From: a virus
IMG/VR virus record: IMGVR_UViG_3300006793_000174
Coordinates: 1 to 29,423 of that record
Direction: 5' to 3' (one strand)
Length of the DNA stretch: 29,423 nucleotides
A model generated the notes under the pieces. The model searched no databases. It was not told where the DNA came from and saw only the letters and a list, made by a program, of their open reading frames with translations. Below are positions 11,613 to 18,202 of the stretch, one piece after another; the first letter of the stretch is position 1; the number at the start of each line of letters is the position of its first letter. The translations under genes were made by a program, and so were the position numbers.

Positions 11613-12368
11613 ATGACAACAATATTAATAGATGGTGATTTACTTATTTATAAGAGTGCCATATCTTGTGAAGTTCCTACACAATGGGAAGATAATTTAT
11701 GGACTCTTCATGCTGATGGTAAACAAGGTATAAGTAAATTAAAAAACGAAATAGATTATTTAGTTGATAAGTTAAAAGCTGATAAAGTTATTATGGCTTT
11801 ATCTTCAAAAAATAACTTTAGAAAAACTGTTTCACCGACATATAAATCAAACAGAAAGAAAACTAGAAAACCTATAATATATAAAAATTTATTAGAATGG
11901 GCTGATAATAACTATGAGTGCTTTCAACATGAAGGGTTAGAAGGTGATGATGTCATGGGTATATTAGCAACAAGTGGTGAAATAAAAGATGATTTAATAT
12001 TAGTATCGTCTGATAAAGATATGAAAACTATACCTGCTAATCACATTGGATTAGACGAAGATGATAAGGTAAGTTCTATAACACCTAAAGAAGCTGATTA
12101 CTGGTTTATGATGCAAACATTAACTGGTGATAGTACAGATGGTTATTCTGGTTGTCCAAAGATAGGCCAAGTATCAGCACAAAGAATACTAGCTGACGTT
12201 AAACATGACATTAATTTAATGTGGGAGAAGGTAGTTGATACATTTAAAAAAGCAAAACTAACAGAAGAAGACGCATTAATACAGTCAAGATTAGCAAGAA
12301 TATTACGTAAACAAGACTGGGATGAAGTAAATAAAAAACCAATACTATGGAGACCAATAAATGTATGA
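11613..12368 (+). CDS. 5'-3' exonuclease (T7 gp6-like, FEN/PIN superfamily)
   Basis: A 251-residue protein (T7 gp6: 300) with the FEN-type acidic metal-binding set: D7/D9 (LIDGDLL), E110/D112/D113 (GLEGDDVMG), D134/D136 (SSDKDM) and D173/D176 (TGDSTDGYSGCPKIG). The last runs into the helix-hairpin-helix DNA-binding motif. The basic arch FRKTVSPTYKSNRK (69-82) is conserved. It removes RNA primers and degrades host DNA together with endonuclease I. A good AAGGGG precedes ATG 11613. Its end overlaps the next gene by 8 bp. Confidence 0.93.
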   Translation: MTTILIDGDLLIYKSAISCEVPTQWEDNLWTLHADGKQGISKLKNEIDYLVDKLKADKVIMALSSKNNFRKTVSPTYKSNRKKTRKPIIYKNLLEWADNNYECFQHEGLEGDDVMGILATSGEIKDDLILVSSDKDMKTIPANHIGLDEDDKVSSITPKEADYWFMMQTLTGDSTDGYSGCPKIGQVSAQRILADVKHDINLMWEKVVDTFKKAKLTEEDALIQSRLARILRKQDWDEVNKKPILWRPINV

Positions 12369-12672
12369 CAGAGCAGAAATATTAAAAATAGCACTAAAAT
12401 TAGTTACAGGTAACAGGCAAGAACAGAATGGTAGTATAGATAAAAACCATGAAAACATTGCACGATTATGGACTTCTTATTTACAAAACGAAGGGTTAAT
12501 AAGTAAAGAAAATAACTTAACATCTCTTAATGTAGCTATACTTATGTGTCTTTTGAAGATAGCTAGAAGTCAAGCAGGTGAATATAATCCAGATGATTAT
12601 GTAGATTTATGTGGTTATGGCAGTATTGCAGGACAAATAGCAGACCAAAATAATCCAGATAATGATGTTTAA
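12361..12672 (+). CDS. DUF6378-type conserved phage protein, 103 aa
   Basis: The protein has the arrangement typical of a widespread small phage family (I believe DUF6378). It consists of an N-terminal helix, a VTGNRQEQNGS segment, HENIARLWTSYL (30-41), then a helix with LKIARSQAG and YNPDDYVDLCGYGSIAGQ (75-92). The conserved His/Glu/Asp residues on these helices recall all-alpha nucleotide-processing folds, but no activity can be claimed. It overlaps the exonuclease gene by 8 bp and ends the nucleic-acid metabolism block. Confidence 0.75.
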   Translation: MYDRAEILKIALKLVTGNRQEQNGSIDKNHENIARLWTSYLQNEGLISKENNLTSLNVAILMCLLKIARSQAGEYNPDDYVDLCGYGSIAGQIADQNNPDNDV

Positions 12673-12689
12673 GTGACACTTTTAGAGAT

Positions 12690-12890
12690 ATGTCAGTTGA
12701 TACAAATAAAAATTTACCTAATTTATCCAAAGATTTAGTCGAAGAATTAGATAGATTGTTTCCAGAAAAATCAGCAACATTAGATTTTGATACTAAAGAA
12801 TTGTATTTCAAAGGCGGACAAAGAAGTGTTGTTCGTTATTTAAAAGAACAATTTGATAGACAAAATGAAACAATATTGAAAGGAGAATAG
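12690..12890 (+). CDS. Conserved hypothetical protein upstream of the head genes, 66 aa
   Basis: A 66-residue protein with a pattern seen in marine T7-like phages: LVEELDRLFPEK (16-27) followed by a beta strand and the helix GGQRSVVRYLKEQFDRQNE (42-60). No catalytic residues or membrane segments. The preceding gap is 17 bp with no strong ribosome binding site. It sits where the DNA-metabolism genes give way to the virion genes, so it may be a minor virion or assembly protein; that is only positional. Confidence 0.7.
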   Translation: MSVDTNKNLPNLSKDLVEELDRLFPEKSATLDFDTKELYFKGGQRSVVRYLKEQFDRQNETILKGE

Positions 12891-12893
12891 CTT

Positions 12894-13118
12894 ATGTGTT
12901 TTGGAGGTAGAAGTTCACCCCCACCTAAGCCACAGCCAGTAACACCCACACCACCACCAGTAGCAGAAAATAAACAATCAACACCTGCTCCAGTGGACTA
13001 CAATCAAAATAAAGTAGGGTCAATGGGAGACGAAGTAGGCAGTAAGAAAAAAGGAAAGAAAAGTTTAATTATTCCTTTAGGTGGCTCAAATAGTGGCGGT
13101 ACTGGATTACAAGTTTAA
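12894..13118 (+). CDS. Small virion/assembly protein (T7 gp6.7/gp7.3-like)
   Basis: A 74-residue protein beginning MCFGG, like T7 gp6.7, with a Pro-rich disordered middle (PPPKPQPVTPTPPPV). It ends in GKKSLIIPLGG...GGTGLQV, resembling the C-terminus of T7 gp7.3 (GKKSL... GGGINI). Those T7 proteins are minor virion components involved in particle assembly and adsorption. GGAG lies upstream of ATG 12894, within the previous stop region. Composition (Pro, Lys, Gly) suggests an unstructured protein. Homology is inferred from end motifs and position immediately before the portal gene. Confidence 0.7.
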   Translation: MCFGGRSSPPPKPQPVTPTPPPVAENKQSTPAPVDYNQNKVGSMGDEVGSKKKGKKSLIIPLGGSNSGGTGLQV

Positions 13119-13120
13119 TC

Positions 13121-14689
13121 ATGGATAACATGACTTCAGTTAAAAACAGATATCAATCTTTGGAATTACAAAGAGAAGTATATTTAGAAAGAGCAAGAGA
13201 AAGTTCTAAACTAACAATACCTACTCTTATACCAGAAGAAAGTACAGGTTCTCATACAAGATTCTCAACTCCCTATCAAGGAATAGGAGCAAGAGGTGTA
13301 AATAACCTTTCAGCTAAATTACTATTAGCTTTATTACCACCAAATGCTCCTTTCTTTAGATTACGTATTCAAGATTTTGTAATTAAAGAATTAGACCAAG
13401 ATGAGTCTATGAAAACTGATATTGAAACTGGTCTTGGAGAAATAGAAAGAGCTATACAAACAAATATAGAAACTTCAGCAGATAGAGTAGCTATATTTGA
13501 AGCATTAAAACACCTAATAGTAGGTGGAAATGTATTATTATATGTAGCTGATAACGGCCTTAGAGTATTTCATTTAGATAGATATGTAATTAGAAGAGAC
13601 CCAATGGGTAATGTTCAAGAGATAATTACAAGAGAAACATTAAGCCCAAGAACATTAACACCAGAAGTTGCTAAATTAATAGCAGGTCAAATAACTGAAG
13701 ACGAAAAGACAATAGAACTATTTACTTATGTATGTAGAAAAGGAAATAAGTTTGAAGTTTATCAAGAAGTAAAAGGTATAATTATACCAAGTTCAAAAGG
13801 TAAATTTGATGTAGACAAAACACCTTTTATCCCGTTGAGATGGAATAGAATAGACGGTGAAGATTATGGCCGTGGTTTTGTAGAAGAGTATTTAGGAGAC
13901 TTACAATCTTTAGAAGGACTAACACAAGCTATTGTAGAAGGTAGTAGTGCGTCAGCTAAAGTATTATTTATGGTTGCTCCTAATGGTACTACAAGAGCAT
14001 CTTCAATAGCTCAAAGCCCTAACGGTGCTATTATAGAAGGTTCAGCTCAAGATATTTCTGTCTTACAAGTAAATAAATTTGCAGATTTTAGAATTGCATA
14101 CGACACTATGCAACGTATTGAACAACGATTACAATATGCTTTCTTATTAAATGCTTCAGTACAAAGAAATGCTGAAAGAGTAACAGCAGAAGAAATACGA
14201 TTTATGGCTGAAGAATTAGAAGATACATTGGGTGGTACATACGCAATGTTATCTCAAGAATTTCAATTACCATTTATACAAAGAAAAATGTCTATAATGC
14301 AAAAGAATAAAGAATTACCAGAATTACCTAAGACTGTTTCACCACAAATTGTAACTGGTTTAGAAGCTCTTGGTAGAGGTAATGATAAAAATAAATTAGT
14401 TAATTTTATACAAACATTAGGACAATTTTTAGGTGCAGAAGTGGTACAAAAATATGTCAATATAGATGATGCAATATCAAGATTAGCAACTGCTGATGGT
14501 ATTGACACAAAAGGTTTAGTTAAAACTAAAGAAGAATTAATGGCTGAAGAACAACAGCAAATGATGGCTATGCAACAACAACAAGCTATGTCTAAAGGTA
14601 TAGATGTTGCGGGTAATGTTGCAGGTAATGTAGACCCTAACTCGTTAGACCCACAAGCTATTGCGGAAGCTATTAATCAAGCAACATAA
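13121..14689 (+). CDS. Portal protein / head-tail connector (T7 gp8-like)
   Basis: A 522-residue protein (T7: 536) with the podoviral connector pattern: an N-terminal helical region (YQSLELQREVYLERARE), FSTPYQGIGARGVNNLSAKLLLALLPPN (about 48-75), and the DYGRGFVEEYLGDL region. It also has long C-terminal helices with NAERVTAEEIRFMAEELE and a Gln/Met-rich tail (QQQMMAMQQQQ). Twelve copies form the ring through which DNA enters the capsid. It starts 2 bp after the preceding stop, with ATG at 13121 or 13130; neither has a clear ribosome binding site. Confidence 0.93.
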   Translation: MDNMTSVKNRYQSLELQREVYLERARESSKLTIPTLIPEESTGSHTRFSTPYQGIGARGVNNLSAKLLLALLPPNAPFFRLRIQDFVIKELDQDESMKTDIETGLGEIERAIQTNIETSADRVAIFEALKHLIVGGNVLLYVADNGLRVFHLDRYVIRRDPMGNVQEIITRETLSPRTLTPEVAKLIAGQITEDEKTIELFTYVCRKGNKFEVYQEVKGIIIPSSKGKFDVDKTPFIPLRWNRIDGEDYGRGFVEEYLGDLQSLEGLTQAIVEGSSASAKVLFMVAPNGTTRASSIAQSPNGAIIEGSAQDISVLQVNKFADFRIAYDTMQRIEQRLQYAFLLNASVQRNAERVTAEEIRFMAEELEDTLGGTYAMLSQEFQLPFIQRKMSIMQKNKELPELPKTVSPQIVTGLEALGRGNDKNKLVNFIQTLGQFLGAEVVQKYVNIDDAISRLATADGIDTKGLVKTKEELMAEEQQQMMAMQQQQAMSKGIDVAGNVAGNVDPNSLDPQAIAEAINQAT

Positions 14690-14700
14690 AGGAGAAAAGA

Positions 14701-15441
14701 ATGGTTGAAAAAGTTGTTGTAAACGACCAACAAGAATATAATCCTAGTTTAGAAGAGCAATCAGAAGCACAAGATAAACAGGAAAATCAAGCAGAGCAAA
14801 ATTCTAGTGAAGATAGACCAGATTGGTTGCCAGAAAAATTTGCTAATGCTGAAGAATTAGCCAAAGCGTATGGCGAATTAGAAAAGAAAAATAGTACACC
14901 ACAAGAAGACGCTTTAGAACAAAACAAAGCTGAAGTTGAAAAAGCAACAGGTTTGAGTTTAGATGAATACTATGGAGAGTTTGAACAAAATGGTGAATTG
15001 TCAGACGATAGTTATGGAAAACTAGCACAACAAGGTTTACCAAAAGAATTGGTAGATAGTTATATTGAAGGCCAAAAAGCTATTAGCGATAATCAGACTA
15101 AAGAAATATATAGTGTGATTGGGTCAAGAGATGATTATGATAAAGTTGTTGCGTGGGCTTCTGATAATTTATCTGAAAAAGAAATTAGTGCTTACAATCA
15201 ATCTTTAGATACAGATGTAAACCAAGCTAAGTTAAGCTTACAAGGTATTTACGCAAAGTACCAAGCACAAGCAACTTCTAATGAGCCTAATTTAGTACAA
15301 GGACAAAACATATCTGGTAGAAGTGATGTATTTAATTCTACAAATGAAATAGTTACAGCTATTAATGATAAAAGATATTCTACAGATACAGCATACCGTA
15401 GAAATGTAGAAGAAAAGCTTAAGAGGTCAAACGTACTGTAA
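14701..15441 (+). CDS. Capsid scaffolding protein (T7 gp9-like)
   Basis: A 246-residue, highly acidic, Gln/Glu-rich helical protein with a low-complexity N-terminus (about 1-45). The pattern RPDWLPEKFANAEELAKAYGELEKK (38-62) is typical of podoviral scaffolds, and a short basic C-terminal helix (RRNVEEKLKRS) usually binds the capsid protein. It directs procapsid assembly and is absent from mature particles. GGAG (14691-14694) precedes ATG 14701. It is shorter than T7 gp9 (307). Its stop overlaps the next start by one base (TAATG). Confidence 0.9.
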   Translation: MVEKVVVNDQQEYNPSLEEQSEAQDKQENQAEQNSSEDRPDWLPEKFANAEELAKAYGELEKKNSTPQEDALEQNKAEVEKATGLSLDEYYGEFEQNGELSDDSYGKLAQQGLPKELVDSYIEGQKAISDNQTKEIYSVIGSRDDYDKVVAWASDNLSEKEISAYNQSLDTDVNQAKLSLQGIYAKYQAQATSNEPNLVQGQNISGRSDVFNSTNEIVTAINDKRYSTDTAYRRNVEEKLKRSNVL

Positions 15442-15662
15442 TGCGAGATTACAAGGCTGAGTACAATAATTACCAGTCTAAGAGTGGCCAAAAGAAAAAC
15501 AGAGCTATGCGTAATAAAGCTCGAAGAATATTATCTAAACAAGGGAGAGTAAGTAAAGGTGATGGCAAAGACGTACATCACAAAGACGGAAATCCTCAAA
15601 ATAATTCTTTGAAAAATTTACGTATAGCTTCTAAATCAGCCAATAGGTCAAGGAAAATATAA
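15441..15662 (+). CDS. HNH-like small protein, 73 aa
   Basis: The basic 73-residue protein carries KDVHHKDGNPQNNSLKNL (43-60), matching the first His pair and Asn of the HNH nuclease motif. The position usually occupied by the last His holds Asn68 (SANRSR). It therefore resembles a reduced HNH fold, which may or may not cut DNA. The N-terminal half is Lys/Arg-rich and could bind DNA. The gene is joined to scaffold and holin by one-base TAATG overlaps. Possible roles are DNA packaging or homing-like cleavage; neither is shown. Confidence 0.7.
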   Translation: MRDYKAEYNNYQSKSGQKKNRAMRNKARRILSKQGRVSKGDGKDVHHKDGNPQNNSLKNLRIASKSANRSRKI

Positions 15663-16048
15663 TGTTAAATATATTGGGTGCAGTTGCACCTATGGTTAAA
15701 ACTTTATTTAGTACAATAGATAAGACTATTGATAATAAAGCTGATGCAGAAAAAATGAAACAAGATATTCAACAAAAATTATTGTCTGGTCAGTTAAAAG
15801 AATTAGAAGCACAAGCTTCTATAATAACAGCAGAAGCTAAAGGTGGATGGTTACAAAGAAACTGGAGACCAATATTAATGTTAGTTTTTGCAGGATTAGT
15901 TGTAGCCCATTGGTTTGGGTTTACTGCTCCTAACATACCAGAGTCAGTACAAAACTCTTTACTTAACATAGTGTTAATTGGTGTTGGTGGGTATATCGCA
16001 GGTAGAAGCGGTGAAAAAATGATGGATAAATACAAGGAGAAAAAGTAA
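15662..16048 (+). CDS. Holin, GTA-type three-transmembrane family
   Basis: A 128-residue membrane protein of the family described as holins of three TMs for gene-transfer-agent release. Features are a possible N-terminal hydrophobic segment (1-18), an amphipathic helix (25-50), and the diagnostic AEAKGGWLQRNWRPILML (57-74). TM segments follow at about 70-88 and 99-116, with a basic C-terminus. It would permeabilise the inner membrane so that the early amidase reaches the wall. In T7 the holin (17.5) lies far downstream after the tail fibre; here it sits between scaffold and capsid. TAATG overlaps join it to both neighbours. Confidence 0.85.
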   Translation: MLNILGAVAPMVKTLFSTIDKTIDNKADAEKMKQDIQQKLLSGQLKELEAQASIITAEAKGGWLQRNWRPILMLVFAGLVVAHWFGFTAPNIPESVQNSLLNIVLIGVGGYIAGRSGEKMMDKYKEKK

Positions 16049-16152
16049 TGCCAAATAAAAATAATCAATATTCAAAAGCACAGAAAAAATCACCCGTGCC
16101 TATGAATACTAAATTAAAAATTAAACCTAAAAAGAAACCTAAAAAATATTAA
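16048..16152 (+). CDS. Very basic 34-residue peptide
   Basis: An ORF of 34 codons starting in the TAATG overlap with the holin stop and ending in a TAATG overlap with the next gene. AAGGAG at 16034-16039 gives it its own ribosome binding site. The product is Lys/Pro-rich (KLKIKPKKKPKKY at the end) with no hydrophobic residues to speak of. A DNA- or RNA-binding or internal head role is possible. The double coupling and ribosome binding site make it likely to be translated. Confidence 0.6.
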   Translation: MPNKNNQYSKAQKKSPVPMNTKLKIKPKKKPKKY

Positions 16153-16421
16153 TGAGTACAGAAAATAAACCTTTAAATAAAATTATTAGAGAAAAACAAG
16201 GTAATAAAAAATTTAAAGTGTTTGTTAAAAACAAATCTTCTGGCAACATAAAAACAATTAGATTTGGAGATGCTAATATGAAAATCCGTTCTAATAATCC
16301 AGAAGCTAAAGCGTCTTTTAATGCTAGAATGGGTGGCGTACTTGCAGAAGTAAATGGACAAAAAAATTTATCACCTGCCTACTGGTCATTAAAAGCTTGG
16401 AATAAAAACCTTAAAGTGTAA
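16152..16421 (+). CDS. Conserved small phage protein upstream of the capsid gene, 89 aa
   Basis: An 89-residue basic protein with KKFKVFVKNKSSGNIKTIRFGDANMKIRS (19-47), then a helix with ARMGG and the end PAYWSLKAWNKN. This pattern (K-V-x-V-K ... FGDxNM ... YWSxKxW) is familiar from small proteins of many large and small marine phages, function unknown. The related proteins often have Cys/His residues in the second half that are missing here. It closes the TAATG-linked chain before the capsid leader. Confidence 0.7.
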   Translation: MSTENKPLNKIIREKQGNKKFKVFVKNKSSGNIKTIRFGDANMKIRSNNPEAKASFNARMGGVLAEVNGQKNLSPAYWSLKAWNKNLKV

Positions 16422-16446
16422 TCACCATCTCTCATAAGAGAGGTGA
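16422..16446 (+). terminator. Hairpin at the end of the small-gene chain
   Basis: CTCTC (16429-16433) pairs with GAGAG (16438-16442) over ATAA. TCAC (16422-16425) with GTGA (16443-16446) extends the stem past a small bulge. No U-run follows, so it is at best a weak terminator; it may instead be a processing or stabilising hairpin ahead of the capsid message. Confidence 0.4.
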
Positions 16447-16562
16447 CGCAACTTCATAAACACAAAAAACTAGAATTGCCCTATGCGTAGGATAACTTTT
16501 TTGTATGTTATTGCAGTTTAGAAGAAGCATTAACTAATAACAACATTGAAAGGAAAAATACA
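16447..16562 (+). promoter_or_regulatory. Capsid gene leader
   Basis: This is the longest gap in the virion region. It holds CGCAACTT (a weak look-alike of the ACGAACTT core), a small CCTA-TGCG-TAGG hairpin (16480-16491) followed by ACTTTTTT, and AAAGGA before the capsid ATG. Capsid genes of T7-like phages usually have their own strong promoter, and this is the place for one, but I cannot identify a promoter sequence with confidence. Confidence 0.35.
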
Positions 16563-17513
16563 ATGTCAAACGCAACAGTATCTTTTCTTGGTAAAACTAA
16601 CAATGGTGGAACAGCTAATGACCTTTTCTTAAAAGTATTTAGCGGTGAAGTTCTTGCTAGTTTCCAAAGAGAAAACAAAATGCTTGAGATGTCTACTGTA
16701 AGAACTATTTCTTCAGGTAAGTCAGCTCAATTCCCAGTAGTGGGAAGAACTACAGCATCCTATCACACAGCAGGTAACGAAATCGTTGGTAGTGTGATTA
16801 ATCATGCTGAAAAAGTGATTACTATTGATGATGTACTATTATCAAGTGCATTTATCTCATCTATTGATGATGCAAAAAATCACTATGATGTAAGAAGTAT
16901 TTACTCAAAAGAAATGGGTTCTGCTCTTGCAAAGAAAACAGACCAACACTTATTACAGTTAAGTGTACTTGGAGCTAGAGCTTCAGCTACAATTACTGGT
17001 GGTGATGGCGGTAATGTTATTACTGACGCTGATGCAAACACAAATATGACTTCATTAATTGATAGCATTTTTGAGGGAGCAGAAGACTTAGACAATAATG
17101 ACGTTCCAGAAGATGACAGATATTGTGTGTTAGCTCCAGACGTTTACTATGAGCTAGTACAAAACGATAAAATCCTTAACAGAGATTTCTCAAGTTTAAA
17201 TGGTGATTTCTCAAAAGGTAAAGTGCTTGAAGTAGCAGGTATCAAGATTGTAAAATTAAATACAGCTAACACTTCATACACTGATTTATCTGGTGCATCT
17301 ACAACTGGTCAAAACAACACTTACAATGGAGACTTCTCTACAACTGTAGCAAGTATCTTCCATAAGAGTGCTGTAGGAACAGTAAAATTATTAGACCTAT
17401 CTATGGAGTCAGAATATGACATTCGTAGACAAGGTACACTAATGATTGGTAAATACGCAATGGGTCACGGTATTCTAAGACCAGAAGCGTGTGTAGAAAT
17501 TAAAACTGCATAA
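16563..17513 (+). CDS. Major capsid protein (T7 gp10-like)
   Basis: A 316-residue protein (T7 gp10A: 345) with the HK97-type podoviral capsid pattern. Visible elements are FLKVFSGEVLASFQRENKM (22-40), SGKSAQFPVVGRTTASYHTAG, the VLLSSAFISSIDDAKNHYDVRS segment, RYCVLAPDVYYELVQ, and the C-terminal YDIRRQGTLMIGKYAMGHGILRPEACVEI. Codon use is visibly less AT-biased than the neighbours, as expected for the most highly expressed gene. AAAGGA precedes the ATG. A strong terminator follows, and no frameshift extension like T7 10B is apparent. Confidence 0.96.
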   Translation: MSNATVSFLGKTNNGGTANDLFLKVFSGEVLASFQRENKMLEMSTVRTISSGKSAQFPVVGRTTASYHTAGNEIVGSVINHAEKVITIDDVLLSSAFISSIDDAKNHYDVRSIYSKEMGSALAKKTDQHLLQLSVLGARASATITGGDGGNVITDADANTNMTSLIDSIFEGAEDLDNNDVPEDDRYCVLAPDVYYELVQNDKILNRDFSSLNGDFSKGKVLEVAGIKIVKLNTANTSYTDLSGASTTGQNNTYNGDFSTTVASIFHKSAVGTVKLLDLSMESEYDIRRQGTLMIGKYAMGHGILRPEACVEIKTA

Positions 17514-17533
17514 TCAATAAGGTAATTTAAAGG

Positions 17534-17559
17534 AGACCCTTTCGAGGGTCTTCTTTTTT
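17534..17559 (+). terminator. Strong intrinsic terminator after the capsid gene
   Basis: AGACCCT (17534-17540), tetraloop TTCG, AGGGTCT (17545-17551): a perfect 7-bp GC-rich stem followed by a run of T (17552-17559). It has the same position and role as T7 T-phi, which limits transcription into the tail genes and so sets capsid against tail protein ratios. Confidence 0.92.
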
Positions 17560-17574
17560 ACAAGGATAAAATTA

Positions 17575-18201
17575 ATGAGCATAACAACATCAACTTCAGA
17601 ATTAGAAGCAGTCAATACTATTCTATCTACGATAGGAGAAGCTCCAGTTTCTTCATTAACAGGTACATTACCTGCTGAAGTAAGTGTAGCTCAAACAATA
17701 TTAAATGAAGTAAATAGAGAAGTACAATCTAGAGGATGGCATTTTAATACAGAGTTAAAATATCCATTAACTAGAGATGTAAATAATAAAATTCCTTTAG
17801 GTACTAATATAGTACGTTTAGAATTATTACCTTCTAAATATAATAAAACTACTTATGATTGCATACAAAGAGGTAATTTTTTATACAACAGAGTAGGTAG
17901 AACTTTTACTTTTAGTACAGACTTAGATGGTACAGTTGTCATACTGTTAGATTTTACCGATATACCAGAGACAGCTAGAAGATATATTACTGTACGAGCT
18001 TCTAGAGTATTTTCAGATAGAATGATTGGTTCTAGTGAACTTAGAGGATTTACACAACAGGATGAGGTTATTGCTTTATCAAATTTAAAACATGCTGAAA
18101 CAATGACAGCAGACCATAATATATTTAATAATTACGATACAGCTAAAGTAATAGATAGAAACTCACCTCATAGAATAATTGATAATAGTGAAATAAGTTA
18201 A
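17575..18201 (+). CDS. Tail tubular protein A (T7 gp11-like)
   Basis: A 208-residue protein (T7: 196) with the gp11 pattern: ELEAVNTILSTIGEAPVSSL at the N-terminus, VQSRGWHFNTELKYPL (about 50-65), and ARRYITVRASRVFSDRMIGS. It forms the ring joining the connector to the nozzle. It is the first gene after the capsid terminator, with AAGGA upstream of ATG 17575. One base separates it from the tail tube B gene. Confidence 0.95.
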   Translation: MSITTSTSELEAVNTILSTIGEAPVSSLTGTLPAEVSVAQTILNEVNREVQSRGWHFNTELKYPLTRDVNNKIPLGTNIVRLELLPSKYNKTTYDCIQRGNFLYNRVGRTFTFSTDLDGTVVILLDFTDIPETARRYITVRASRVFSDRMIGSSELRGFTQQDEVIALSNLKHAETMTADHNIFNNYDTAKVIDRNSPHRIIDNSEIS

Positions 18202-18202
18202 T

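Noticed and set aside
5842-12672. Host-derived auxiliary metabolic genes such as ribonucleotide reductase, thymidylate synthase or photosynthesis genes
   Set aside because: None of the products in the replication region shows their motifs; the genes are nucleases, replication proteins or small unknowns.
17514-17533. A frameshifted capsid extension like T7 gp10B
   Set aside because: There is no slippery run before the stop, and the strong terminator follows within about 20 bp, leaving no room for an extension.
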